NCBI RefSeq assembly: GCF_003853415.1 | Contig: NZ_QTPP01000006.1 | Span: 186,001-250,000, forward strand | Length of the DNA: 64,000 bases | Source: Burkholderia sp. Bp9142 | Lineage (GTDB): Bacteria; Pseudomonadota; Gammaproteobacteria; Burkholderiales; Burkholderiaceae | Direction of reading: 5' to 3' | Shown: one piece after another, positions 20,442-31,069 of the stretch | Numbering within the stretch: position 1 is the stretch's first letter | Layout of the letters: every line of letters starts with the position of its first letter | Program-made: the position numbers and the translations under genes | The notes under the pieces: model-generated | Databases searched by the model: none | What the model was told of the DNA's origin: nothing | The model's input: the letters and a program-made list of their open reading frames with translations, nothing else

Positions 20442-21332
20442 TTACCCCTTCGTCGTGCAGGCGGCGTCCTTCGGGTCGAGGACATGGCCGTTGTTGTACT
20501 TCGCGATGATGTTGTGGAAAAGCTTCGGATCCACCGACGAGAAGTAGCGCACGGGCGCCTTCTCGCTCGGCTGCGCGACGCTGCCATACACGGTCGCGTC
20601 GAGCCGCTCGGACGACGCCTTCACCTTCTGCACCCACGCGTCGAACTGTTCGCGCGGCTCGGCGAGCGTGCGGAATTTCATGTCGGAGAAGCCGCGGCCG
20701 CTGTAGTTGGCGGATACGCCCGCGTAGTCGCCCGCCTCGTCGGCGATCAGGTGCAAGCGCGTCTGCATGCCGGCCATCGCATAGACCTGGCTGCCGAGCT
20801 GCGGGATGAAGAACGAGTTCATCACCGAGTCCGACGTGATGCGGAAATTCACCGGCGTGCCGACCGGAATCGCGAGCTGGTTCACCGACGCGATGCCAAG
20901 CTCCGGATAGATGAACAGCCATTTCCAGTCGAGCGCGACCACCTCGACATCGATCGGCTTCACCGACGATTCGAGCGGCTTGTACGGGTCGAGCGCGTGG
21001 GTCGTCCGCCACGTGAGGATGCCGAGGAACAGGATGATCAATGTCGGCACCGTCCAGATCACGACCTCGATCGCGTTCGAGTGCGACCAGTTCGGCGCGT
21101 AGGTGGCGTTGCGGTTCGACGCGCGATAACGCCACGCGAACCATAGCGTGAGCAGGATCACCGGCACGACGACGATCAGCATCGCCCACGTCGCGGTCGC
21201 GATCAGCGATTTCTCCGCGACGCCCACCGCGCCCTTCGGATCGAGCACGTGAAGGTCGCTGCATCCGGCGAGGCCCGCCAGCATCGCGATGACGGGCGCC
21301 GCACGCGCTCCGCCGGTGATTCGTCCGATCAT
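20442..21332 (-). CDS. cyoA: Cytochrome bo3 ubiquinol oxidase subunit II (lipoprotein)
   Basis: A 296-residue subunit with a lipoprotein signal ending LAGLAGC (lipidated C24), two membrane helices (about 45-65 and 90-110) and a periplasmic cupredoxin domain that lacks the Cu(A) ligands, as expected of a quinol rather than cytochrome c oxidase. A long open extension lies upstream, but the ATG at 21332 gives the proper signal peptide. First gene of the cyoABCD operon. Confidence 0.95.
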   Translation of the reverse strand: MIGRITGGARAAPVIAMLAGLAGCSDLHVLDPKGAVGVAEKSLIATATWAMLIVVVPVILLTLWFAWRYRASNRNATYAPNWSHSNAIEVVIWTVPTLIILFLGILTWRTTHALDPYKPLESSVKPIDVEVVALDWKWLFIYPELGIASVNQLAIPVGTPVNFRITSDSVMNSFFIPQLGSQVYAMAGMQTRLHLIADEAGDYAGVSANYSGRGFSDMKFRTLAEPREQFDAWVQKVKASSERLDATVYGSVAQPSEKAPVRYFSSVDPKLFHNIIAKYNNGHVLDPKDAACTTKG

Positions 21333-21865
21333 TGTTCGTTTGCCTGATTGTCGTTGAGAAGAACTGCCGGCCCGCACGCCGCGGTCGCGCGACGCATCCG
21401 GCCCGGGCGACCTGTGCGCGAACTGTACGGAAAATTGCCGCAGTGCAACTTGACGGAAAACAAGGATTGCCGAGTAAGCGGGAACCGCCGCAACCGGAGC
21501 GGGCCGGGGATGCCGGCCCACGCGATTGCAGGCGCGCCCCGGGGCGCGACGGGGACGGGAGCGCGCTCAGCCGGCGCGGATAGCGGGCGGCAATGGCGGG
21601 AAGGGCAGCGTGCCGACGCCGCGCCGCGCCGTGACGGGCGCGGGCATGCATGGCGCGTGGAGGTGCGGCCGCAGCACGGTGGCGGACGCAGGGGCGCGCG
21701 AAACGCCGCACGAGCGCGCGGCGACGCAGGGTCGAGCCGACGCGTCGATCGACGCATCGGCCGCCGGCACGGAACCGAAGCCGCGCGGCCGGCGGCTCAC
21801 GGACGCGCGCGTTGCCGCCTCGGACGGCGAAGGCATCCGAAACGGCGAAGCGCTGGTTTCCGGTG
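21333..21865. other. 533-base intergenic region upstream of cyoA
   Basis: It lies between cyoA (leftward) and the end of the enoyl-CoA hydratase gene (also leftward), so it should contain the cyo promoter. Bases about 21420-21480 are relatively AT-rich and the likeliest promoter location, but I cannot fix -35/-10 elements. The rest is very GC-rich. Open frames are arginine/alanine-rich and look noncoding. No hairpin with a T-run was found. Confidence 0.45.
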
Positions 21866-22633
21866 TCAGTCGAACTGACGGAAATCCGGCTTGCGCTTCT
21901 CGAAGAACGCCGTCATCGCCTCGCGCGCTTCCGGCGCGCGCAGCATCGCGGAGAAGTGGCCGGCTTCCTCGGCCATCCGCGCGGGCGTCGCCACGCCGCC
22001 GGTATCCTTCAGCAGCGCCTTCGTGACGCGCAGCGACGACGCCGGCAGCGCCGCGAGCTTCGCGGCCTGCTTCGCCGCGAATGCGTCGAGCTCGGCGGCC
22101 GGCAGCACGCGATTGACGATGCCGATCCGGTGCGCTTCCAGCGCGTCGAACGCCTCGCCGAGCAGCAGCTTTTCCGCGGCGACCTGATGGCCGGCCAGGC
22201 GCGGCAGCAGCACGCTCGACGCGGCTTCCGGGCACAGCCCGAGCTGCGCGAACGGCAGCGAGAACGTCGCGGTGTCGGCCGCGTAGACGAGATCGCAGTG
22301 CAGCAGCATCGTCACCCCCACGCCGACCGCGATGCCCGGCACCGCGGCGACGATCGGCTTGGCCGCGCTGCTGATCCGCGCGAGAAACTGGAACACCGAC
22401 GCGTTCTCGTCCTTCGGCGGCGACTTCAGGAAATCCTCGAGATCGTTCCCCGCGCTGAAGTTGCCGTCGCCGCCGCGCAGCAGGATCACGCGGACCGCCT
22501 TGTCTTCCTGCGCGTCGGCGAGCGCATCGGCCATCGTCTGGTACATCGCCGCCGTCAGCGCGTTCTTCTTCGCCGGGCGCGCGATCGTGATCGTCATCAC
22601 GCCGTCGGCGCGTTCCACTTGAATTTCGGCCAC
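21866..22633 (-). CDS. Enoyl-CoA hydratase/isomerase family protein
   Basis: A 255-residue crotonase. The oxyanion-hole motif GGDGNFSAGNDLEDFL (about 54-69) and the second glycine-rich turn in PGIAVGVGVTMLLHCDL match the fold. The catalytic glutamates of true hydratases are not both obvious, so the exact reaction (hydratase or isomerase) is uncertain. It lies 91 bases after the thiolase gene on the same strand, but a terminator-like hairpin intervenes, so it may have its own promoter or receive only read-through. Confidence 0.85.
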   Translation of the reverse strand: MAEIQVERADGVMTITIARPAKKNALTAAMYQTMADALADAQEDKAVRVILLRGGDGNFSAGNDLEDFLKSPPKDENASVFQFLARISSAAKPIVAAVPGIAVGVGVTMLLHCDLVYAADTATFSLPFAQLGLCPEAASSVLLPRLAGHQVAAEKLLLGEAFDALEAHRIGIVNRVLPAAELDAFAAKQAAKLAALPASSLRVTKALLKDTGGVATPARMAEEAGHFSAMLRAPEAREAMTAFFEKRKPDFRQFD

Positions 22634-22670
22634 AACCGTCTCCTTTGACTTCCTCTACCGGAATGAAAAA

Positions 22671-22701
22671 ACGGTGCGCGAGCTCGTGGCCCGCGCACCG
22701 T
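22671..22701 (-). terminator. Terminator-like hairpin downstream of the thiolase gene
   Basis: A perfect 10-bp stem with an 11-base loop; a run of six A adjoins its left side and becomes a U-tract when read leftward. It lies 24 bases beyond the thiolase stop codon and before the enoyl-CoA hydratase start. Confidence 0.65.
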
Positions 22702-22724
22702 CGTCGCTTTGCGTCGCGACCCGC

Positions 22725-23924
<1,200 letters not shown>

Positions 23925-23951
23925 TTGAGACTCCTTGCCTTATCCGCTCGC

Positions 23952-26387
23952 TCAGTTACGCACCGGCTTGCCGGTCTGCAACATGCCCATGATCCGTTCC
24001 TGCGTCTTCTGCGTGCCGAGCAGCTCGACGAACGCGCGACGCTCCAGCGCGAGCAGCCACTGCTCGTCGACGAGGCTGCCGGCTTCGACGTCGCCGCCGC
24101 ATACGGCTTCGGCGATGCGGCTCGCGATCAGGTAGTCGTGGTCGCTGATGAAGCGGCCGTCACGCATGTTGACGAGCGATGCCTTGATCGTCGCGATCGC
24201 CGAACGGCCCGCCACCGGCACGTCCTTCGCGCGCAGCGGCGCACGGTAGCCGACGGCGGCCAGCGCACGCGCTTCCTTCTTCGCGGTGTCGAGCAGTTCG
24301 AACACGTTGAAGATGATCGTGTCGGACGGCTTCAGATAGCCCATCGCACGCGCGTCGTGCGCCGACGACGACACCTTCGCCATTGCCGCGTTCTCGAACG
24401 ACTTCGTGACGAACTTCAGGATCTCGGTGGTCGCGTTCGCGGCCGTGGCCGCATCCGCCGCGCGCAGCGCCGCTTCCTTCAGGCCGCCGCCCGCCGGCAC
24501 GAGGCCGACGCCCACTTCGACGAGACCGATGTAGCTCTCGACGTGCACGACGCGCTTCGCGCTGTGCAGCAACAGCTCGCAACCGCCGCCGAGCGCGATG
24601 CCCGACACGGCCGCCACCACCGGCACGTTCGCGTACTTCACGCGCAGCATGCCTTCCTGGAACTTCTTCACGAACGGCTCGATGCCTTTCGCGCCGCCCA
24701 TCATGAACGCGGGCATCGCCTCCTCGAGGTTCGCGCCGGCCGAGAACGGGCCGCCCGGCGTGCCGAGCTTCAGCGACGTCGGCTGCCAGATCACCACGCC
24801 CTGGTAATCCTTCTCCGCGAGTTCGATCGCCTGCACGAGCCCGTCGATCACGCTCGGTCCGATCGTGTTCATCTTCGACTTGAACGACACGATCACGACG
24901 TCGTCTTCGCCGGCACGATCGTCGACCCAGGCACGCACCGCGTCGGTTTCGAACAGCGTCTTGCCGTAGGTCTTCGGATCGGTGCCGGCTTCGCCGATGA
25001 GCGGCGCGCGGAACACCTGCTTGCCGTAGACGGCGAGGTCGGAACGCGGCACGAAGCGCTGCGAGGCCGGCGCCCACGAGCCTTCGGCCGTGTGCACGCC
25101 GCCCTTCTCGGCGACCGGGCCTTCGAGCACCCACGTCGGCAGCGGCACGTTCGCGAGCGCCTTGCCGGCCGCGATGTCTTCCTGCACCCACTCGGCGACC
25201 TGCTTCCAGCCGGCGGCCTGCCAGCCTTCGAACGGGCCTTCGTTCCAGCCGAAGCCCCAGCGGATCGCGAGGTCGACGTCGCGCGCGTTGTCGGCGATCG
25301 ACTCGAGATGCACGCCGATGTAGTGGAACACGTCGCGGAAGATCGACCACAGGAACTGCGCGTGCGGATGGTCCGTCTCGCGCAGCAGCTTCAGGCGTTC
25401 CGCCGGCGGGCGCTTCAGGATGCGGCCGACGGTTTCGTCCGCCTTCGCGCCCGAATCCACGTAGGTGCCCGTCTTCGCGTCGAGCACCTTGATCGCCTTG
25501 CCTTCCTTCTTGTAGAACCCGGCGCCCGTCTTCTGGCCGAGCGCGCCCTGCTTCACCAGTTCAGCGAGCACGGCAGGCGTCTCATAGACCGGGAAGAACG
25601 GATCGCCGGCGAGGTTGTCCTGCATCGTCTTGATCACGTGCGCCATCGTGTCGAGGCCAACCACGTCCGCGGTGCGGAAGGTCGCCGACTTCGCGCGGCC
25701 GAGGCGGCTGCCCGTCAGGTCGTCGACTTCGTCGAAGCGCAGGCCGAACTTCGCGGCCTCGGTGATCACCGCGAGGATCGAGAAGATGCCGACGCGGTTC
25801 GCGATGAAGTTCGGCGTGTCCTTCGCGCGCACGACGCCCTTGCCGACGATGCTCGTCAGGAAGGTTTCGAGCTGGTCGAGGATCTCGGCACGCGTGTGCG
25901 CGGTCGGGATCAGTTCGACGAGGTGCATGTAGCGCGGCGGGTTGAAGAAGTGCACGCCGCAGAAGCGCGACTTCAGCTCGTCCGAGAAACCTTCGGACAG
26001 CGTCGTGATCGACAGGCCAGACGTGTTGGTCGCGAAGATCGCATTCGGTGCGATGTGCGGCGCGACCTTCTTGTACAGGTCGTGCTTCCAGTCCATCCGC
26101 TCGGCGATCGCCTCGATCACGACGTCGCACTCGGCGAGCTTCGCGATGTCGTCCTCGTAGTTCGCGGCTTCGAGGTATTTCGCGTCGTCCTTCACGCCGA
26201 ACGGCGCGGGCGACAGCTTCTTCAGGTTCTCGATCGCCTTCAGCGCGATCGCGTTTTTCGGGCCTTCCTTGGCCGGCAGGTCGAACAGCAGCACCGGCAC
26301 GCGCGCGTTGACGAGATGCGCGGCGATCTGCGCGCCCATCACGCCGGCGCCCAGCACGGCGACCTTGCGAATCAGGAAATTGCTCAC
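23952..26387 (-). CDS. 3-hydroxyacyl-CoA dehydrogenase / enoyl-CoA hydratase, FadN-like
   Basis: An 811-residue bifunctional beta-oxidation enzyme. The NAD-binding dehydrogenase comes first (Rossmann motif GAGVMG at about 13-18; HFFNPPRYMHLVEL), and the crotonase domain is C-terminal (PFSAGANLEE, GGGCELLLH). This order is the reverse of E. coli FadB and matches Bacillus FadN. The start appears to be GTG at 26387, giving (V/M)SNFLIRKVAVLG; upstream residues in the frame lack family similarity. It sits between the acyl-CoA dehydrogenase and thiolase genes on one strand. Confidence 0.92.
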   Translation of the reverse strand: MSNFLIRKVAVLGAGVMGAQIAAHLVNARVPVLLFDLPAKEGPKNAIALKAIENLKKLSPAPFGVKDDAKYLEAANYEDDIAKLAECDVVIEAIAERMDWKHDLYKKVAPHIAPNAIFATNTSGLSITTLSEGFSDELKSRFCGVHFFNPPRYMHLVELIPTAHTRAEILDQLETFLTSIVGKGVVRAKDTPNFIANRVGIFSILAVITEAAKFGLRFDEVDDLTGSRLGRAKSATFRTADVVGLDTMAHVIKTMQDNLAGDPFFPVYETPAVLAELVKQGALGQKTGAGFYKKEGKAIKVLDAKTGTYVDSGAKADETVGRILKRPPAERLKLLRETDHPHAQFLWSIFRDVFHYIGVHLESIADNARDVDLAIRWGFGWNEGPFEGWQAAGWKQVAEWVQEDIAAGKALANVPLPTWVLEGPVAEKGGVHTAEGSWAPASQRFVPRSDLAVYGKQVFRAPLIGEAGTDPKTYGKTLFETDAVRAWVDDRAGEDDVVIVSFKSKMNTIGPSVIDGLVQAIELAEKDYQGVVIWQPTSLKLGTPGGPFSAGANLEEAMPAFMMGGAKGIEPFVKKFQEGMLRVKYANVPVVAAVSGIALGGGCELLLHSAKRVVHVESYIGLVEVGVGLVPAGGGLKEAALRAADAATAANATTEILKFVTKSFENAAMAKVSSSAHDARAMGYLKPSDTIIFNVFELLDTAKKEARALAAVGYRAPLRAKDVPVAGRSAIATIKASLVNMRDGRFISDHDYLIASRIAEAVCGGDVEAGSLVDEQWLLALERRAFVELLGTQKTQERIMGMLQTGKPVRN

Positions 26388-26500
26388 GGGATGTCTCCGG
26401 ATAGTGTCGTGCAGCGCGGGATGTGAGGGCTGCACGGCGAAGTGAGTACCAGGAACCGTTGCGTTCGGGCGACGCGCGGCGCGCACCGCCCGGACTCGCG

Positions 26501-28288
26501 TCAGAACAGCGATTCGTCGACTTCCATCATCGTCTTCGAACCGGCGCGCGCGGCGCGGATCGTCGCTGCCGTCTCGGGCAGGAGGCGCGCGAAGTAGAAG
26601 CGGGCCGTCGCGAGCTTCGACTTGTAGAACGGATCGCCCGACGCTTCCTTGTCGAGCGCGAGACGCGCCATGCGCGCCCAGAAGTACGAGAACACCAGGT
26701 GGCCGACGGTGCGCAGGTACGGCACGGCGGCGGCGCCGACTTCGTCCGGGTTCTGCATCGCCTTCATGCCGATTTCCATCGTCAGCTTCTGTACCTTGTC
26801 GCCGATGTCGGCGAGCGGGTTGATGAACTCGGCCATCTCCGGCTTCACGCCTTCGGCTTCCGCGAATTCGGTGACGAGCTTGCCGAACTTCTTCAGCTTC
26901 GCGCCCATGTCGCCGAGCACCTTGCGGCCCAGCAGGTCGAGCGACTGGATCGAGTTCGTGCCTTCGTAGATCATGTTGATCCGCGCGTCGCGCACGTACT
27001 GCTCCATGCCCCACTCGGAGATGAAGCCGTGGCCGCCGTAGATCTGCATCGCGTGGTTGGTCGACTCGAACGCGTTGTCGGTCAGGAACGCCTTGATGAT
27101 CGGCGTGAGCAGCGCGACGAGGTCGGCCGCTTCCTTGCGCACCGCTTCGTCAGCATGCGACAGTTCCTTGTCGATCTGCAGCGCGGACCAGTACGTGAAG
27201 GCGCGCGCGCCTTCCGCGTAGGCCTTCTGCGTGAGCAGCATGCGGCGCACGTCCGGGTGCACGATGATCGGGTCGGCCGGCTTGTCCGGTGCCTTCGGGC
27301 CCGTCAGCGAGCGCATCTGCAGGCGCTCCTTCGCGTACGTCAGCGAGTTCTGGTACGCGACTTCCGTCAGGCCCAGGCCCTGCATGCCGACGCCCAGGCG
27401 CGCGGCGTTCATCATCACGAACATCGCGTTCAAGCCCTTGTTCGGCTCGCCGACCATCCAGCCCTTCGCGTTGTCGAGGTTCATCACGCACGTCGAGTTG
27501 CCGTGGATGCCCATCTTGTGCTCGATCGAGCCGCACTTGATGCCGTTGCGCTCGCCCGGCTCGCCCGCGGCGTCCGGAATGAACTTCGGCACGATGAACA
27601 GCGAGATCCCCTTCGTGCCTTGCGGCGCGTCCGGCAGGCGCGCGAGCACGAGGTGGACGATGTTCTTCGACATGTCGTGCTCGCCGCTCGAGATGAAGAT
27701 CTTCGTGCCGCTGATCGAGTACGAGCCGTCGCCGTTCGGTTCGGCCTTGGTGCGCAGGATGCCGAGGTCGGTGCCGCAGTGCGGCTCGGTCAGGCACATC
27801 GTGCCCGTCCATTCGCCCGACACGAGCTTCGGCAGATATTGCTGCTGCAGTTCCGGCGCGCCGTGCGCATGCAGGCATTCGTAGGCGCCGTGCGACAGGC
27901 CCGGATACATCGTCCATGCCTGGTTCGCCGAGTTCAGCATTTCGTAGAGCGCGTTGTTCACGAACGCGGGCAGGCCCTGGCCGCCGTAGTCCGGATCGCA
28001 GCCGAGCGCCGGCCAGCCGGCCTCGACGTACTGCCGATACGCTTCCTTGAAGCCGGTCGGGGTCTTCACGACGCCGTCGCCTTCATACGTGCAGCCTTCG
28101 CGGTCGCCGACCTGGTTCAGCGGGAACAGTACCTCGGAGCAGAACTTGCCCGCTTCCTCGAGGACCTGGTTGATCGTGTCGGCGTCGAGGTCCGCATGCT
28201 TGGGCATTTGCTTGACTTCGGCTTCGACGTTCAGAAGCTCGTGCAACACGAATTGCATGTCGCGCAGCGGCGCGGCGTACTGTCCCAT
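26501..28288 (-). CDS. Acyl-CoA dehydrogenase with C-terminal extension
   Basis: A 595-residue flavoprotein catalysing the first step of beta-oxidation. It has the acyl-CoA dehydrogenase core, including MCLTEPHCGTDLG and the C-terminal helix QIYGGHGFISEWGMEQYVRD, plus the extra N- and C-terminal segments of the roughly 600-residue subclass also called the DUF3-type. Electrons pass to ETF. The ATG at 28288 gives MGQYAAPLRDM. It is preceded by a TetR gene (58 bases) and followed after 113 bases by the FadN-like gene. Confidence 0.93.
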   Translation of the reverse strand: MGQYAAPLRDMQFVLHELLNVEAEVKQMPKHADLDADTINQVLEEAGKFCSEVLFPLNQVGDREGCTYEGDGVVKTPTGFKEAYRQYVEAGWPALGCDPDYGGQGLPAFVNNALYEMLNSANQAWTMYPGLSHGAYECLHAHGAPELQQQYLPKLVSGEWTGTMCLTEPHCGTDLGILRTKAEPNGDGSYSISGTKIFISSGEHDMSKNIVHLVLARLPDAPQGTKGISLFIVPKFIPDAAGEPGERNGIKCGSIEHKMGIHGNSTCVMNLDNAKGWMVGEPNKGLNAMFVMMNAARLGVGMQGLGLTEVAYQNSLTYAKERLQMRSLTGPKAPDKPADPIIVHPDVRRMLLTQKAYAEGARAFTYWSALQIDKELSHADEAVRKEAADLVALLTPIIKAFLTDNAFESTNHAMQIYGGHGFISEWGMEQYVRDARINMIYEGTNSIQSLDLLGRKVLGDMGAKLKKFGKLVTEFAEAEGVKPEMAEFINPLADIGDKVQKLTMEIGMKAMQNPDEVGAAAVPYLRTVGHLVFSYFWARMARLALDKEASGDPFYKSKLATARFYFARLLPETAATIRAARAGSKTMMEVDESLF

Positions 28289-28346
28289 GACTCTCTCCAA
28301 AGGTGGGCAAAACGGCTCGAGCTCCTGGCGGGCGGTTCCCGCGCCG

Positions 28347-28961
28347 CTAACGGCTCTCGCTCTGATACGAAACGATCGTCTTTTCCAGCGCGGCCCACGT
28401 GAGGCGCACGGCATCCGGCGAATGCAGGAAGCGGGCGTCGTGATGCAGGCCGAGCGTGAAGCTGTACAACTCGAAGAGCATCAGGTCCGGATCGGTATCC
28501 GCACGCAGATGGCCTTCTTCCTTCGCCTGCGAAATGGCACGCAGCATCGCGGCACGCCAGGCCGTCACGCTCGCGATCAGCTGCTCGCGCACGGGGCTGT
28601 CGGGCCGGTCGTCGTACTCGACGGCGCCGCTGATGTAGATGCATCCGGTCGTCACCTCCTGGATGCGCTTCTCCGTCCAGCGGGCCAGCATCGCCCGAAG
28701 GCGCGGCAAGCCTCGCGGCTCGCGCAGGCTCGGAAAGAACACCTCGTTTTCGAAACGATGGTGATACTCGCGGACGACCTCGACCTGCAGGTCCTCGCGC
28801 GATCCGAAGTGCGCGAACACACCGCTCTTGCTCATCTGCATGCGCTCGGCCAGGAGGCCGATCGTCAGCCCCTCCAGCCCGTCACGGCTGGCGAGGTCCA
28901 AAGCAGCTTCGAGTATCGCGGCACGCGTCTGTTCGCCTTTTCGCATAGCTATTTCTGTCAC
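28347..28961 (-). CDS. TetR-family transcriptional regulator
   Basis: A 204-residue protein with an N-terminal helix-turn-helix (about 24-55, with GLLAERMQMSKSGVFAHF) and a helical ligand-binding domain. It is the first gene of a leftward group with the beta-oxidation enzymes, so it probably represses that operon and responds to an acyl-CoA; that is inference. An alternative start five residues in (MRKGEQTR) is possible. A perfect inverted repeat lies 10 bases upstream of the start. Confidence 0.9.
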   Translation of the reverse strand: MTEIAMRKGEQTRAAILEAALDLASRDGLEGLTIGLLAERMQMSKSGVFAHFGSREDLQVEVVREYHHRFENEVFFPSLREPRGLPRLRAMLARWTEKRIQEVTTGCIYISGAVEYDDRPDSPVREQLIASVTAWRAAMLRAISQAKEEGHLRADTDPDLMLFELYSFTLGLHHDARFLHSPDAVRLTWAALEKTIVSYQSESR

Positions 28962-28970
28962 CGTTCGGGG

Positions 28971-28988
28971 GTTCGAATAAAATCGAAC
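28971..28988. promoter_or_regulatory. Candidate TetR operator
   Basis: GTTCGA-ataaaa-TCGAAC is a perfect 6+6 inverted repeat with an AT spacer, just upstream of the TetR start. Two CGGCCG boxes follow at 28988-28993 and 29009-29014, flanking an AT-rich stretch. The position suits autorepression of the TetR-beta-oxidation operon. It does not match the PsrA or FadR consensus. Confidence 0.35.
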
Positions 28989-29145
28989 GGCCGTACTATT
29001 ATTGAGTGCGGCCGCTCGCGAAACAAGGAAATTATTAGAAACCGGTGTCTAACCGAGCCGCTATTTTGCGCGATTCCGGCGGGACCGGAGCGGCTTTTCC
29101 GCACGAACGTGCGGACAGATTTTTGAAGCGGACGCTGAGTCCGTG

Positions 29146-30420
29146 TCAGTCGTAACCGCCGACCGTCAGCGCCTTCATCACGAGGCGGTACGTGTTGTAC
29201 GCGAGCCAGTTCAGCATACGCTCGATGCGCGGCCGGGCGGCATACCGGGCGGCGTCGATTTCGCGGCCTTCGGAGAAGGCGGCCGCGATCGCGTCGCGCA
29301 GTTGGTTGGTGATCGCGTCGTAACGCACCAGCACGACATTGGCCTCATTGTTCAGCATCAGGCTCAGCGCGTCCAGGTTCGACGAACCGACCGTCGCCCA
29401 GTTGTCGTCGATCACCGCGACCTTGCCGTGCAGCATCGTCTTGTCGTATTCCGCCACGCGCACGCCCGCGCGCAGCAGCGCGTGATACAGGAACGGCACG
29501 GCGGTATCGAGCGCCGCGAACTCCTTGCGGCCGATCAGGATCCGCACGTCGACGCCGCGGCGTGCCGCGCCCGTCAGCGCGCGGCGCAGCTTGCGGCCGG
29601 GCATGAAGTACGGGTTCGCGAGCAGGATCCGCTGGCGTGCCTGGCCGATCGCGGCGAGATACGCCTTCTCGATCGCGCGGCGGTTCACGACGTTGTCGCG
29701 CGCGACGAACGCGACGCTCGGCTCGGTGACGACCCGCAGCGCACCGGCCTTGATCCACCGGTGGCTGCGTATCCAGCGCCGGAACATGTCGGGGAACGCT
29801 TCGCCGCCGTGCAGCCCGGCCGCGTACTGCGCGTACGGCTTGTGGCCGAACTGGATCCGGTGCCACTGCAGCTCGAACGCGGCGCGCACGTCCGACACCG
29901 CCGGCCCGGCCATCTCGACCGCGAAATCCCAGCGCGGAAACGGCAGCGTCGCGGTGCCTTGCGTGTAGTCGTCGACGATGTTGATGCCGCCGCAGAATGC
30001 GACCGCATGATCGATCACCGCGAGCTTGCGGTGGGTGCGCGAGAAGCCGAAGCGGCCAAACAGATAGCGGTTGTAGATGCAGTGCTCGACGCCGGCCTCG
30101 GCCCACGTGTCGAACAGCGGCAGGCGCGCGGTGCCGACGCCGTCGGTGATCACGCGCACGCGCACGCCGCGCCGCGCCGCGCGGATCAACGCATCCGACA
30201 CCGGCCGGCCGGCCGCGTCGTCGCAGAAGATGTAGGTTTCGAGCATCACCTGCTCGCGCGCCGCATCGATCCGTTCGATCAGCGCGTGGAAGAATTCGTT
30301 GCCGGTCTCGCACAGCCGCACCGTGTTGCCGGCCGTGAACGCGAGCCGCGACGCGGAGCCGCGCTCCTGCAGGAACATCTGCCGCAATTGCGCGAAGCGC
30401 TTGCGGGTTTCCGCATTCAT
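29146..30420 (-). CDS. clsB: Cardiolipin synthase B-like phospholipase D protein
   Basis: A 424-residue protein with two HKD motifs: H130-x-K132 with D137 (THRKLAVID) in the first half and LHGKVAVIDDN in the second. The absence of N-terminal membrane helices and overall length fit ClsB, which makes cardiolipin from phosphatidylglycerol. Its ATG overlaps the nudB stop by four bases (ATGA), so the two are translationally coupled. The symbol rests on similarity in architecture; a related phosphatidyltransferase role is possible. Confidence 0.82.
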   Translation of the reverse strand: MNAETRKRFAQLRQMFLQERGSASRLAFTAGNTVRLCETGNEFFHALIERIDAAREQVMLETYIFCDDAAGRPVSDALIRAARRGVRVRVITDGVGTARLPLFDTWAEAGVEHCIYNRYLFGRFGFSRTHRKLAVIDHAVAFCGGINIVDDYTQGTATLPFPRWDFAVEMAGPAVSDVRAAFELQWHRIQFGHKPYAQYAAGLHGGEAFPDMFRRWIRSHRWIKAGALRVVTEPSVAFVARDNVVNRRAIEKAYLAAIGQARQRILLANPYFMPGRKLRRALTGAARRGVDVRILIGRKEFAALDTAVPFLYHALLRAGVRVAEYDKTMLHGKVAVIDDNWATVGSSNLDALSLMLNNEANVVLVRYDAITNQLRDAIAAAFSEGREIDAARYAARPRIERMLNWLAYNTYRLVMKALTVGGYD

Positions 30421-30911
30421 GCGGACGCGCCGTTCGGCGCCCGCGCGAGCGACACGCGCACGGGCAGTTGCAGGATCGCCTCGGCGTTCGACGGCGAGAA
30501 GCAGCGCGCGGCCGCTTCGCGGAACGGCAGCCACGCATGGTCGACATGCTCGCGCGGCGACAACGTCACGTCGACGCGGCGCGGCACGCACAGGCCGAAC
30601 CAGTGCTCGACGTTGCGCGTGACGCCCGGCGCATAGCGATGCAGGTATTGCGGATAGATCGTGTATTCGATCCGGTGGTGCCAGTCGATCAGCGCGGTGG
30701 CCGGCACGTCGTGCGACCCGACCGCGATGCCGGTTTCCTCGACCACCTCACGTGCGGCCGTGAGCGCGAGCGGCTCGTCGAGCGCGTCCTTCGATCCGGT
30801 CACCGACTGCCAGAAATCGGGCTGGTCGGCCCGCTTGATCACCAGCACGTCAAGTTCCGGCGTGTAGATCACGACGAGAACGGATTCGGGAATTTTCGGC
30901 GGCTTCGTCAT
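30417..30911 (-). CDS. nudB: Dihydroneopterin triphosphate pyrophosphatase (Nudix)
   Basis: A 164-residue Nudix hydrolase that removes pyrophosphate from dihydroneopterin triphosphate in folate synthesis. The Nudix helix reads from G in TGSKDALDE to AREVVEETG, with one residue more than the canonical spacing between the leading glycine and the first glutamate. The neighbourhood aspS-nudB is conserved in proteobacteria. A terminator separates it from aspS here, so it likely has its own promoter with clsB. Confidence 0.87.
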   Translation of the reverse strand: MTKPPKIPESVLVVIYTPELDVLVIKRADQPDFWQSVTGSKDALDEPLALTAAREVVEETGIAVGSHDVPATALIDWHHRIEYTIYPQYLHRYAPGVTRNVEHWFGLCVPRRVDVTLSPREHVDHAWLPFREAAARCFSPSNAEAILQLPVRVSLARAPNGASA

Positions 30912-30992
30912 CTTGGTTTCATGCGGCACAGGGCCGTGCGCCGGCCCTGTGCCCGAACGTGCGGCAAGTGCTGCGACTGTACCGCAAAAAAC

Positions 30993-31020
30993 GAAAAAGG
31001 CGCATCGCTGCGCCTTTTTC
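30993..31020. terminator. Rho-independent terminator of aspS
   Basis: A perfect 12-bp stem including A5/T5 flanks with a TCGC loop, 49 bases past the aspS stop. It can work in both directions, but the active genes here are leftward. Confidence 0.85.
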
Positions 31021-31069
31021 ATCGAGCGTCGTGTGGGCGTCGCCGCACACACGACCTCCGGGAAGCACG

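Noticed and set aside
21329-21757. Possible small gene upstream of cyoA
   Set aside because: The predicted peptide is Arg/Pro/Ala-rich, has no ribosome-binding site and covers the expected cyo promoter.
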